Shown one piece after another: positions 11,502-22,262 of a stretch of DNA of 64,000 nt. The stretch covers positions 86,025,001 through 86,089,000 of the forward strand of contig JAUMIR010000004.1 of the NCBI GenBank assembly GCA_030847615.1, written 5' to 3'. Numbering within the stretch: the stretch's first letter is position 1; every line of letters begins with the position of its first letter. A program made the translations under genes and the position numbers. The notes beneath the pieces are model-generated. The model saw nothing but the letters and a program-made list of their open reading frames with translations. It ran no database searches and was not told the DNA's origin. The stretch is from Gambelia wislizenii. Lineage: Eukaryota; Chordata; Lepidosauria; Squamata; Crotaphytidae.

Positions 11502-13478
11502 TAGCCCTCCTCCATTCTTGCTCCATGCCATACTGGACTGAACACAGAGAAACTAGTAGGACATCTTCAAGCTTTCAGTTCAGTCTTTGCTATCATTTGC
11601 CATTGCACTTCTGATACATACTCATGAAATCTAAATTATTGGGGAACGGACTTTCCTCCACTGTCCTCTCAAAACCTTTGCAATTCATTGCACTCCTACC
11701 ACACCACCCGACAGTCTGTACCCACATGACTTCTATTTTTCCCCTTCTAGACCTTTTTTGTTTTGTTTTGTTCTGTTGGCAAATTCTATGTAATCTTTCT
11801 GTAGTCTACCCTAACTGTAATGCCTAGTTGGAATAAGCTATAGAAACTGAGAAGTTTTCCCACCAGCTTTCCTAGGAAGGAAAGAGAAAAATGCTAACCA
11901 GTGCAGAACATCAGTCCTTCCATCTTTGTGTACATCTGGGACGGCAGCACACTTAGATTTGAACCAAGACTCACCCAGGTTCAGCAACCCTATAGCCTGT
12001 TTTCAATATTGGGACTTTGTCCTGGAGTATGTAGGCCAAAAGAGGGAAGTATCTCTGAACATGTAAAGCCTATGTCTCCCTTAATGGAGATAACATCCCT
12101 CACCCTGAGAGATTAGAGAACGAGGTTCCCAGAGCTTTCAGGGTTTTTCCTTTGCTTTTTCAGCTCTCCTGATGCCCACAAGACGTGTTAACTGTTGCTG
12201 GCTTCCTATGAATTAACATGACTAAAAAGGAATGCTATGGGCATTGCAGTCAACATAGGAGTGATGATATCTGCAGGCATCTCAGTTGACATGTACACAC
12301 CTTTTTGTGTCCCAAGGGTAATATTTGTGTTCCTAGTTATACTTTAATGGGGATCAACCTTGCCGTATTCTGCCTCCAAAGCAGTTTTTCTCTTTGCACA
12401 CATATTCCCATTCAAAAAGCTAATTGCCCATAAAAATCATTACAGGTTTCTCTGTTTTCACACTGGCATCTGCCCTTCAGTGTAGAACATCCTTCCTGAA
12501 ATGTGCAAACTGTCCAGATGTGGCTGTCAAAGATATAAACAGACTGACAGATGCCTTTGCATTTTGAATTAGGTGTAACCAACTGCAGTTGCCCACCTGG
12601 TTGTAAATGCCGAGTTGGCTCCTTTCTGGAAAAGCTCCTGATTGACAAAAATGTGTACTCAGCTAACACCTGAAAAAGGAGGTTCTTCTTCAGCCGGCTC
12701 TTGAAGTAAGTAACAAGGAGACAGCTGCTGGGTATAATATAAGAGCTATCAAGCCCAAGCCTTGGTCTATCTGCTTATTCCCCATGGTCTTGCTGTCATG
12801 CCATGAGCTCTTTCATTTCATATCAGGAAGTAACTGCAAGAAATGAATATGGGCTTGGTGCGCAGTCAGACAAAGCTGCAACCGGTGCTGGCAGCAGTGG
12901 CTGCTGCTCCTGCTGCAACCAAAAGGCCATGGCCAATTTTGTTGTCTAGAAAGCCTGCAGAGGCTGACAAACTATAGTGAGCAAACTGGATTCAGTTTAT
13001 GAAAGCTGCGGGCCAACCCAAGCCATTTTCCCACCTGAGACAGGCAATAAGATGGCAGTCCTTCCCTGCCCTGTGCAGAGAAGCTGACAGAGCTGACAAC
13101 TGAATCTTACTCCATCCTATATTGTATTTGTACTTAGTCTGGGGGTGGGGGTGGGAGAACAGGCCATGTGCCATGTACAGTTTTGTCCTCCCAAAAGATA
13201 GTGGGGGTGCGAGAGCTCAGGAGGTTCAGCCAGGAAGAAAGCTCTGCTCCCAGAGGCCATCATCTTACCATGCTTAGCGACAGGCTGGCCTGGTGAGCAC
13301 AGAGACAAGGCTAACAAACCAGAAGAGAGAAGAAAGCTCCCCATCAGGCAGCAAGCCCAGGTGGACCCAGCCAGCCAGGTCACTCTCCCAGGTGGTCATT
13401 CTCATTGCTGTTCATACATGCTGCATTATATTTGAATGCAAGACAACTAAGAGGCATGATACATTCTCACTCTCTGAA
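11502..13478. other. unassigned noncoding DNA
   Basis: No gene or repeat recognised in nearly 2 kb. The subregion 12400-12670 is balanced in composition and has no repeat hallmarks, so it is a possible conserved noncoding element. Open frames at 12412-12669 (reverse) and 13293-13772 (forward) show no domain; the second runs through a CA microsatellite. Confidence 0.5.
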
Positions 13479-13503
13479 ACACACACACACACACACACAC
13501 ACA
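13479..13503. repeat. (AC)n microsatellite
   Basis: Twelve uninterrupted AC units. Confidence 0.97.
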
Positions 13504-13979
13504 GTGAAATAATGATCTGTAAGCCCTCATTATCTATAATTATCTGTAACCCACCATGGCACTACCTTTCTGTGATGGTGGGATTGTATGCTCCTGTGAA
13601 GCAGGAGGCTATGCTGATGGCAGCAGTGCTGCTAGTAAGGTCTCCCATGTCAGACAGACTTTTGCTGAGGAGCCAGATTAAATGTGCCAAACAGCTACTA
13701 GGTGGCAGCAATAGTTGGGGGAGACACTGGCAGAGGATCTCTCAGAGACAACGGCAGTGGCACTATAGCTAACATTTGTTAGACTGCACAGAGGGAGGCT
13801 TGGTAAACCCCTTTTGAATGTCCATGAAAACCTTATGTTAACACAATCCAAAATGAAACAAGAGACAGTGTCAGAAGATGACAATCTCAGGTCAGAGGCA
13901 CTCAACAAGCTACTGGGGTACAACAGAGGACAACTACGAGTAACGCTGTGACTAATGATGCAACTGGATTCAGTGCAAA

Positions 13980-14780
13980 AAGACATTCAGCTCTTGACAT
14001 GCTCAGAAGTAAAAGGAAAGTCCAAAGCTGCACAACATGTATTATAGGAACATGAAATATGAGAAACATGAATCAGGGCAAGTTAGACATAATAAAACAA
14101 GAAATGGAACATATAAACCTTGCAATACTTGGGGTGAGTGAGATAAAGTGGACAGGAATGGGACCTTTTGAATCAGATAATTGCAGTGTTTTACTTAGGA
14201 AATGAAAATCTAAGAAGAAATGGAATGGCATTAATAGTGAGGAGAGATGTGGCATAACCAGTCAAAGGATGTAACATAAAGTCTGACCAAATAATATCAA
14301 TAAGACTTCAGAGAAAACTTATCAATACAAACAAGTTTGTTTATGTTCCAACTACAGAGGCAGAAGAAGAAGAAATTTAAAGATTCTGTGCTGGAGTGCA
14401 GGAGGAAATTGACCACACACCAAAACAGGGCTATCATAGGTCATAGTTGATTGGAACGTAAAAGCAGGAAACAAAGCAGAATCAAAGATTGTAGGAAAAT
14501 TTGCCCTAGGATCAAGGAATGAAGCAGGAGAATGACTGGCTAAATTTTGCAAGGCCAACAGTTTGTCCTGCTAATGTCAAAAATAAGAGTAAAGCTAAAG
14601 AAGAACACTAAACCAACCATCATGTAAAAATACAACCTCATGAACATCCCCATAGAATTTAAAGATAATGTAAGAATAGGTTTTCTTTCATTGTTAAGCC
14701 TAACTGCCTGGGACCCAGAAGAACTCTGGACTGAAGCCAGGGAAATTGTCAGGGAGGAATGCAAAAAGATCTTAACTGCA
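13980..14780 (+). pseudogene. BovB endonuclease domain remnant
   Basis: Translating across several stops and frameshifts gives NQGKLDIIKQEMEHINLAIL, GVSEIKWTGMG and later KIVGKFALGSRNEAGE, which are the N-terminal APE-type endonuclease blocks of BovB (normally '..LGISELKWTGMG' and 'GKFGLGVQNEAGQ'). The catalytic glutamate in the SE(I/L)KW block is present; other parts are scrambled. Not functional. Confidence 0.8.
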
Positions 14781-15092
14781 GCCAAAAACAAAGAAAAGCC
14801 TTAACAGATGAAAGATTAAACACTTTAAACACTCAAGGACAAGTAAGTAAAACGGGACAGAAATGGTGTCAGAACCCTGAATACAACTGTTCATTGACTT
14901 CTGAACAGGGACAAGAAGAACTACTATAATAATAAATGCAGAGTAATAGAAGATGACAACAAAAAGGAAGAACAAGAGACCTCTTCCATAAGATCTGAGA
15001 AATCAAAGGGAAATTTAAACCAAGCATGGAAGTATTCTAAGACCAGCAGGGGAACACATTACATGACCAAGTACAAATAAAATTTGAAACTA

Positions 15093-15322
15093 CAGTTGTC
15101 CCTCCGTATCCATGGATTTGGTATCCATGGATATAAGTATTCACAGCTTTAAAATATTCTTTAAAAAATAATAATCCAAAAAGCAAAACTTGATTTTACC
15201 ATCTTATATAAGGGACACCATTTTGCTATGCCATTGCATATAATGGGGCTTGAGTATTCACAGATTTTGGTATCCACAGGGGGTCCTGGAACCAAACCCC
15301 AGTGAATATAAAGGGACAACTG
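15093..15322 (+). mobile_element. Tigger/pogo-like MITE inside BovB, 230 bp
   Basis: TIRs CAGTTGTCCCTCCGTATCC and AAAGGGACAACTG flanked by TA. Same length as 484-713, with fewer than 20 mismatches by eye. It inserted between the endonuclease and RT parts of the BovB copy, so it is younger than the BovB. Confidence 0.9.
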
Positions 15323-15349
15323 TATTCAATAACTTTATAAAAGAAATGA

Positions 15350-15880
15350 AAGAACAATAGATTCATTCAACGAAGAACCATTTGAAGATGAACCTACAAT
15401 TTTAGAAACCGAAGTGGAAGCTGTACTCAGGGCACTTGGGAAAAATAAATCACCAAGAATAGACAGCATACCAATAGAGTTGCTTCAGGCTACAGAGACA
15501 GAATCTACTCTAGTTCTAACTAAAATCTGTTAACAAATATGGAAAACAAAACAATAGCCCACAGCTTGGAAACACTCAATATACATTCCATTCCCCAAGA
15601 AAGGGCACACAAGAGATTTGAGTAGCCACAGGACCATTGCATTAATCTCCCTTGCAATCAAAGTGGTGCTCAAAATTCTACAACAAAGGCTTTCAACATA
15701 TATGGAATGAGAAATTCCCATTGTCCAAGCTGGATTCAGAAAAGGAAGAGACACTAGGGATCATATTGCAAACATATGTTGGCTAATGGAGGACACTGGA
15801 GAATTTCAGAAGAAAATCAACCTGGACTTTATAGATTATAGAAAAGCTTTTGATTGTGTAGATCATGAAAAACAGGATTA
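15350..15880 (+). pseudogene. BovB reverse transcriptase remnant
   Basis: Reads EVEAVLRALGKNKSPRID, IPIELLQATETES, WKHSIYIPFPKKGHTRDLS, RTIALISLAIKVVLKILQ, VQAGFRKGRDTRDHIANICW and FIDYRKAFDCVDHEK, that is RT fingers through palm motif A (FxDxxKAFDCVDH) of BovB in almost continuous order, broken by point stops. Motif C (YADD) is absent because the copy stops here. Confidence 0.9.
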
Positions 15881-16134
15881 AATGGGTAAAGGCTTTTGTT
15901 TTTTCCAGTCCAAGTTGAGAACTACTGCAACTCTTTCTGTGAAAAACTTTTAAGAAATGAGAATCCTCTACTATGAAACCACTGTCTTCCACTGTCTTCT
16001 ACATGCCATCACAGAGGTTGCTCCTATATGTACCTGCCTAGATACTGAGCTCTTCCATCAATATTAGAGATGTATTTGGCAGGAATTCGAGAGAGGACTT
16101 TCTCAATACCTGGACCTAGGCACTGGAACTCCAG

Positions 16135-16280
16135 AATACAAAAACATATACAATTGTGTGTGTGTGTGAATACACACATGCACACACAACAATTAAAACT
16201 AAACTAACCTGACACTGAGACTAACACACCATCCTAGACTAAACATGAATACTAACTACTGCTAACTAATTAACCTCCTT
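16135..16280 (-). repeat. L1 3' UTR fragment
   Basis: Shares ATATACAATT..CACACAACAATTAAAACT and TAACCTGACACTGAGACTAA with 19045-19165, which lies just downstream of an L1 ORF2 end on the reverse strand. So this is the same L1 family's 3' UTR, in the same orientation. Confidence 0.65.
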
Positions 16281-16284
16281 GCTC

Positions 16285-16505
16285 TCCATCTCCAAATGAC
16301 ATGTGAAGACTTTCTTGTTTAGACAGGCTTTTGGCCCATTGAGATAATCTAATGAGCTAGCAGTTTTGTAATATTTTTTAAACCACCTGCTATTTTTAAC
16401 CAGCATTCATATTTTAATGTATTGGTCTTTGTTGTTCTTTTTTTATAACTGTTTCTATTCATTGTTCTTTTAAATCATCTACTTTTTGAAAAAATAACTA
16501 TATAT
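16285..16505 (+). repeat. L2-like LINE C-terminus and 3' UTR
   Basis: GTGAAGACTTTCTTGTTTAG translates to the common L2-like C-terminal word VKTFLFRQAF, followed by AT-rich 3' UTR. Truncated at both ends. Confidence 0.55.
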
Positions 16506-16518
16506 ATATATTGTATTA

Positions 16519-17619
16519 CAGGTCACCACCGTATCCGTAAGTTTCTGGACTTATTGTGTATACATGAAACCGCAGATAATAACAAACTTTATTAAAATAA
16601 AGGACTTCCATTTAAAACTCCATTCCATCAAATTAAAATTCCATTAAAAACTCCATTGCCTCAGATGCCAAGATTGACAAAGAGATCGATCACAGATCAG
16701 CAAAGGCACACAGCGCATTTGGAAGACTTTACAAAAGAGTCTGGAGCAATAAACACCTGAGGCGAAGCACAAAAATCAGTGTGTATAGAGCCATTGTACT
16801 GTCTATTCTCCTTTATGGGTCTGAAACATGGGTCACCTATCGCCACCACTTACAACTCCTTGAACATTTTCATCAGCGCTGTATACGCACAATCCTAAAT
16901 ATACACTGGACTGACTATGTGACGAATGTTGCTGTCCTGAGCAAGCAGGGATCACCAGCATTGAGGCCATGATATTGAGAACGCGGCTACGCTGGGCAGG
17001 GCACGTTTCTAGGATGGAGGACCATCGCCTCCCAAAAATAGTACTCTACGGTGAACTCTCCATGGGTCAGCATAAGAGGGGCGCTCCAAAAAAGCGATAC
17101 AAGGATTCCCTGAAACAACATCTCAGGCTTGGCCAAATTGATCACCAACAATGGTCTGCCATGGCCTCACATCGGGAGGCATGGAGACGCACTATCCACA
17201 ATGCTGCAGCCTTATTTGAGAACTCGCGCCAAACAAGTCTTGAAAAGAAACGACAAACGCAGAAAGAATCATAACCCGGAAACATCACCCAAGGAGACCT
17301 TCTGCTGTGCTTTCTGCAACCGGACTTGTTTATCTCGGATTGGCCTTTTTAGTCATCAGTGCACTTGCAGTAAGCGCGGGATGAGTCATTCCTGAATCTT
17401 CATTTGTGAAGAAAAGCCAGTGAGAGAGAGAGAGAGAGATTAAAATAAAAGAATTCCTGTATATACATACCACAGAGTTGCATTAGAGGATCTAGAAGAT
17501 GCCTAGAGAGGATGCCTTTCTAGGTGTTTTCCATGATAACTCTATGGTATGTGTCCTTATTTTGTGTTCCATTGATAACTGAAACTGCAGATGGTTCCGT
17601 TGATACAGGGGGCAACCTG
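16519..17619 (+). mobile_element. Tigger-like MITE carrying a LINE insertion
   Basis: Left end CAGGTCACCACCGTATCCG and right end GGGGGCAACCTG are inverted, flanked by TA (16517-16518, 17620-17621). GAAACCGCAGATAATAAC on the left mirrors GATAACTGAAACTGCAGATG on the right. A Vingi-like LINE occupies 16650-17438, leaving about 310 bp of MITE. Confidence 0.8.
16650..17438 (+). mobile_element. second Ingi/Vingi-type LINE copy, frameshifted
   Basis: Very similar to 6549-7325, starting about 165 bp further 3'. A candidate target duplication is ATTAAAA (16643-16649 and 17439-17445). The ORF has one lost T near 16938 (GTCCTGAGCAAG against GTCCTTGAGCAAG) and one extra A near 17254, so the protein splits into frames 16781-16972, 16969-17274 and 17129-17395. 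It ends in the same zinc-finger motif (CAFCNRTC..GLFSHQ) and a longer (GA)n tail at 17421-17439. Confidence 0.85.
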
Positions 17620-17978
17620 TATACTTTCTATTAATTTTTTGAACTTGAACATTATAAGAATACAAAACATAGAATCATAGAATTGTAGAGTTGGAAGAGA
17701 CCACAAAGGCCATCCAGTCCATCCCCCGCCACAAAGGAATCACGATCAAAGCATCCCTGACAGATGGCCATCCAGCCTCTGTTTAAAGACCTCCAAGGAA
17801 GGAGACCCCACCACGCTCCAAGGGAGTATGTTCCACTGCTGAACAGCTCTTACTGTCAAAAAGTTCCTCCTAATGTTGAGATGGAATCTCTGTTCCTGGA
17901 GCTTGCATCCATTATTCCATGTTCTAGTCTCTGGAGCAGCCGAAAAGAAGCTTGCTCCATCTTCAATGTGACACCCCT

Positions 17979-18130
17979 TCAAATACTTAAATGGGGCTAT
18001 CATGTCGCCCCTTAACCGTCTTTTTTCCAGGCTAAACATACCCAGCTCCCTAAGTCAAATACTTAAATGGGGCTATCATGTCGCCCCTTAACCGTCTTTT
18101 TTCCAGGCTAAACATACCCAGCTCCCTAAG
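17979..18130. repeat. exact 76-bp tandem duplication inside CR1
   Basis: The segment starting TCAAATACTTAAATGGGGCT at 17979 is repeated without a visible mismatch from 18055. It spans the LEKRRLRGDM-coding part, duplicating it and shifting the frame. Either a recent local duplication or an assembly artefact. Confidence 0.95.
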
Positions 18131-18244
18131 TCTTTCCTAATAAGACATGGTTTCCAAACCTTTCACCATTTTAATCACCCTTCTCTGGACACGCTCCAAT
18201 TTGTCAATATCCCTTTTGAATTTTGTTCCCCATAACTGGACACA

Positions 18245-18759
18245 CTATTCTAGGTGCAGCCTGACCAAGGCAGAATAGAGTGGCACAATGACTTCCCTTG
18301 ATCTAGACACTATACTTCTATTGATGCAGCTCAAAATCACATTGGCCTTTTTAGCTGCCGCATCACACTGTTGACTCATGTTCAACTTGTGGTCTACTAG
18401 GACTCCTAGATCCCTTTCACACGTAGTCTCGTTCAGCCAGGTCTCCCCCATCCTATATCTATGCATTACCTTTTCTGCCCTAAGTGCAGTACCTTACATT
18501 TCTCTGTATTGAATTCCATTCTGTTAGCTTTGGCCCAGCTTTCTAGTCTATTCAGGTCATTTTGAATTTTGATCCTGTCCTCTAGGGTATTAGCTACTAC
18601 TCCTAATTTGGTGTCATCTGCAAATTTGATAAGTAAGCCACTAATTCTGTCATCCAAGTCATTGATAAAGATGTTGAATAGCACTGTGCCAAGGACAGAA
18701 CCCTGTGGCATCCCACCGGTCACATCTTTCCAAGATGAAGAGGAGCCACTGCTGAGCAC
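18245..18759 (-). pseudogene. CR1 reverse transcriptase remnant
   Basis: Two frames join near 18466. The upstream one reads GGMPQGSVLGTVLFNIFIND (RT motif B, PQGS) and LLIKFADDTKLG (catalytic FADD, motif C intact). The next reads YRMGETWLNETTCERDLGVL and VIVPLYSALVRLHLE, the RT thumb. A frameshift near 18466 breaks the chain, and the 5' palm motif A is missing. Confidence 0.9.
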
Positions 18760-18935
18760 CCTTTGGGTTCAGCCGGTCAACCAATTACAAATCCATTTAA
18801 CAGTTAACTTGTCTAGCACACATTTTACAAGCTTGTTTGCAAGAATGTCATGGGGAACCTTGTCAAAGGCCTTACTGAAATCAAGGTATGCGATATCCAC
18901 AGTGTTCCCTTCATCTACCAAGCTGGTAATTTTAT

Positions 18936-20125
18936 TTAAAATGATAAAAACAATTTATCAAAAAAATACTAAATGTTCAAGAAAAAAATAAAGAAAAAAT
19001 GGGAAAAGAAAATTATCTAGGAGAGAGAGAAAGAAAAAAAAAACCCCAAAATATATACAATTTTACACACACACACACACACAACAATAAAACTTACTTA
19101 ACCTGACACTGAGACTAATATACCATCCGAGACTAAACACTGAATACTAATACTACTAATTAATTAACTCACCATGGGGCTCTAACCCCCCCCACAATTT
19201 AAACTGTAATGAATTATTAAGAATCCATCCCAAAAATATAATTTTACCAGTACAGATCTAACTAAAGAATCCTACTAGGATTGTTAGCATTCATAACCAC
19301 AAATTATTGCATTGTTACTATTCTTCTTGATCAGAATGTCTGTAACAGCTTCCACTCTTTCAGAAAATTTTCAATTGGTTTTTCCTTTAAGATCCATGTT
19401 AGCTTGGCAACTTGGGCAAATTCAGCAACGTTATAATCCATTCTTCCATCATCGGTGCTTCAGTCTGCTTCCAGGTCTAAGCAAACAATATTCTTGTTGT
19501 TGTCACCATGTATCAAAGAAGTAGCCCATATTTGTTATCTACTTCTTTATCTATAATACCCAACAAAAACATCTCTGGTAACGTTGCCAAATCCACCTTT
19601 AGAATTTTTTGAACTAACATATACACACCCCTGTATCAGCAGGGACCCCATATCTGTGGGGGATTGATTCCAGGGGGCCGCATGGATAATGAAATCCGTG
19701 GATAATAGCCAACGCCCCCCCCATCACCATTCCTGCCACGGGGGCAATCCCAGGGGCAAAGGGAGATGGGAGGTGAGATCTCATCCTCCCCTCCATTTGC
19801 CCCCCCCCCCCGTGGCCATTCCCGCCATGGGAGAAATCCCGAGGGGTGGACCTGGGGGTGAAGGGAGAAGGGAGGCAAGATCTCTCTTCTTCCTTTCCCT
19901 CTCCTGTCCATCCCCCACATTGCCATCTGCAGATAATTGAATCAGCGGATGGCGAATCAGCGAATACGGGGGTGCTACTGTATATCCTGAACCAATAGTT
20001 TTTCACTTTCTTACAAATCCACCACATGTGAAAAAAAGAACCCTCCTTTCTCTTGACACCCCCAAGACTGATTTGATACATTCTTAGACATTTTCGACAA
20101 CTTATTTGGAGTGAATGATTGGGTT
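18936..20125 (-). mobile_element. L1 LINE 3' end with ORF2 C-terminus
   Basis: On the reverse strand the order is NQSWGCQEKGG / FFHMWWICKKVKNYW, the conserved L1 ORF2 C-terminal HMWWxCKK block, then further decayed ORF2, then a 3' UTR with a (TG)n tract (complement of 19067-19084) and a terminal AAATAAAAT-type polyadenylation region near 18940. A Tigger-like MITE interrupts it at 19624-19980. Only the last ~0.85 kb of L1 sequence is present. Confidence 0.75.
19624..19980 (+). mobile_element. Tigger-like MITE with GC-rich interior, inside L1
   Basis: Ends CACACCCCTGTATCAGC and GAATACGGGGGTGCTACTG are imperfect inverted termini flanked by TA (19622-19623, 19981-19982). The interior holds repeated GGGGCAATCCC-like and CCCATCACCATTCC blocks in inverted arrangement and is far richer in GC than its surroundings. 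The 209-aa reverse frame over it (19614-20243) is an artefact of L1 plus this MITE. Confidence 0.75.
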
Positions 20126-20640
20126 GACCACAGAACTGTGTATCTGTGCTATTTGGGCTCAGGTATCTGTCTAGGTGCCAGTTAAGACAGACAAAGTTCA
20201 GCCATGGAAGAGCTAAAAAACATGAACTGTCTGACCCCCACACTTTAAAAATTCCTGTTGAGTTATAAAGTTTAATAAGTAGCCTTGGACAAGAGGCTCT
20301 GTCTCTCTCAGTCTATTCCTTTCTCACAGGATTTTGTAAGAATAACTGAGGAAAGAACTGTGTTCTGAAAAGGGTGGTGTACAATTAGGTATGAAGGCAG
20401 ATACATCAAGCCTGTCTCATCTCAGTCTGCTAGGAGTATTTTGATCTATTCTTTTCAAAATAAGGAAAGGTGAGTCAGTTTCTTCTTGACAGGTCCCACC
20501 AGGTCTGTCCCCTCCCTGCTCATGAATACCTAGGGCTTGACCCCTGAACCATGTGAAGTCATAATCAAGACAGAGCTTGTGGACACATGTAGAGTGTCTT
20601 TCCTTCCCCAATAAATAACTACAGCAGACTGCTCACATAA
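20126..20640. other. noncoding DNA with MIR-like tail
   Basis: 20280-20390 (TTTCTCACAGGATTTTGTAA and following) resembles the 3' part of reptilian MIR ('cctcacagggttgttgtgagga'). Rest unassigned. Confidence 0.45.
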
Positions 20641-20805
20641 ATTCAATGAGCTTAGTTTTCATGTGTTTGATGTGACATATTTTATTTATTGAGCATTTGA
20701 TTGAGATTTTATGGCTGATTGTCTTTAAATCTTGTAAGATACTTTGAGCCACTGAGAAAAATAGGGCAGAATGTCAATATGAAATAACTAAGTAAATCTG
20801 GGATT
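20641..20805 (+). repeat. L2-like LINE 3' end
   Basis: AATCTTGTAAGATACTTTGAGCC then AAAAATAGGGCAGAATGTCAA matches the general pattern 'tgtaagccgctttgagtcc...gggcggtataaat' closing reptilian L2-like LINEs. Old copy. Confidence 0.5.
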
Positions 20806-21944
20806 AGGGCAAAGGCCTACCAAGTCAAGAGGTATGACTTCCAGACAAATGTAAGACTTGCTGATTGATGATGTGTGGTGGAATGGGTGGGTAGGTGGGG
20901 GAGGGGTATGGCTTAGAAAGAGTCTAACATACAGCTACAGCTGTGTTGCCTAAATCCTGAAATGAACAGACAAGAGAGGTTCACCTGAAGAGCCTGACAC
21001 AGTTTAGAAATGTTTTCTTGGACATACCTCACTCAAAACTCCATTTTTCTCCAGGTACCTTCCCTAATAATTGCAGATTTCTCTCACTTTCAATTTCAGT
21101 AAACAGCCTCCTTTTGCTCCCCACACTGCCTGTGTGGCAGAGCCCCAGAGCTATTTATATGGTAATTGATTTGTCCTGCCAGCTTCTGTATCATGGCCAC
21201 AGGGTCAAGTCATTATTTTCATTATTCTAGGTGGGACATGACTCAAGGCCTGTTCTCATGACCCACTGAGCACATAGTTTTTAGTTAATCCATGCTAGCC
21301 TTTGCTATGCGTTCATGAACTGAGTCATTTGTGTGAATGCTGACACCATGTGTAAATTTGGCATGAATCAAATTTCTGGCATGATATTGCAAGATGAACA
21401 TTAAGGGAAGTGAAGTGAGCTAGCAGAAACTAATCTATGTATTCCGTTGGCATTCTCATCATATCTGCCTCATCATATATAAACCTAAAGCAAGCACAGC
21501 TTGAGTCACAAATATAAGTATTAGGTACTGAAAGAGTTGTAAGATAAGGCCTAGAAAATAATTGCACTCCATTCAGAGCTTGGAAGTAACATATTAAAAA
21601 TAACAATGGACAAAACTGGCAAAACTACCTCTGGGTATTCCTTGCTTAAGAAAACCCTATGAAAAGTTCATGGGGTCGCCATAAGTAGACAGAGGCTTGA
21701 AGGCACATAAACACAGAAATACCTGTAACATGCTACTTTTCAGGTAACAAGGGCATGACTATGTTATTTTGCAAGGTAACACGGCAAACTATAACATCAT
21801 TACTTTTTAATACAATATATCATGTTTAGTTGTTACTTCTAAAATTTTGTTTTGGGATGGGTTATTTGGGGAGATTTTTGGCCATTTTTTTTTGGTCACA
21901 ACACTCTCCAATATTTCATAGATTAAAACAGGGATGCGCCTAGC
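20806..21944. other. unassigned noncoding DNA
   Basis: 21640-21715 contains GGGGTCGCCATAAGTAGACA and GGCTTGAAGGCACATAA, the BovB-like tail of the squamate SINE. 21060-21235 has TAATTGATTTGTCCTGCC and TCATTATTTTCATTATTCTA without repeat hallmarks and is a possible conserved noncoding element. No gene. Confidence 0.5.
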
Positions 21945-22262
21945 CAAGCCACTTCAGAATATGGTCAAGATGGCAAAAGTTATTAAAGAGGAAGAACACA
22001 CAAGTTTGGAGAGGCTGCAGTGTTGTTTTTGGCTGAGCCTACTGGGAAGGGCTAGATGCCACCCCATCCTCTCCCTGCTTTGAGTTATTGAGTGCAAACT
22101 ACTTTTGCATTTTGAACTCAGTTTGCACCAATGAAAGTAAGTTGAGGACTAATGTAGGGAATGTGGGAGGCAAAGAAACAAGGACATTTTAAAAGCAGAT
22201 GAAGAAGTGGGCTGGCAGAGGATTAATTAGAACTGTGTCAAATCAGGACAGTTAGAGGGTAT
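21945..22262 (+). repeat. repeat B, uninterrupted copy
   Basis: Runs from about AGCCACTTCAGAATATGGTC to GGACAGTTAGAGGGTATG. Other copies: 23183-23470 (inverted) and 40705-41518 (split by a CR1). Shared blocks include CAAACTACTTTTGCA, GGGACATTTTAAAAGCAG-like and GGATTAATTAG. No ORF; I do not recognise the family. It shows the empty site for the CR1 in the 40.7-kb copy. Confidence 0.75.

Larger units (their letters stand above)
13780..15885 (+). mobile_element. RTE-BovB LINE, decayed
   Basis: The 5' border is approximate: the left region carries a BovB-like GGTAAACCCCTTTTGAAT. The body contains decayed apurinic endonuclease and reverse transcriptase reading frames (described separately) and is interrupted by a Tigger-like MITE at 15093-15322. 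It ends abruptly after the motif-A region near 15885, so the RT C-terminus and the 3' end are missing. BovB is abundant in squamates and known for horizontal transfer between reptiles, ruminants and other animals. Confidence 0.85.
17667..18935 (-). mobile_element. CR1 LINE, 5'-truncated
   Basis: Read on the reverse strand it gives RT motifs, the C-terminal LEKRRLRGDMIAPFKYLKG and WNILPWSVVGSPSLEVFKQR blocks, then the CR1 3' end with 'tggatggcc..ttccaactctacaattctatgattctatg'-type octamers. It abuts the 3' end of an L1 on its 5' side. About 1.3 kb of a full-length element of roughly 4-5 kb. Confidence 0.9.

Noticed and set aside
13293..13772. 159-aa forward ORF
   Set aside because: Crosses a CA microsatellite, which encodes its Thr-His run, and has no recognisable domain.
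19614..20243. 209-aa reverse ORF
   Set aside because: It joins an L1 ORF2 end (out of its native frame in places) to a GC-rich Tigger-like MITE; no host domain.
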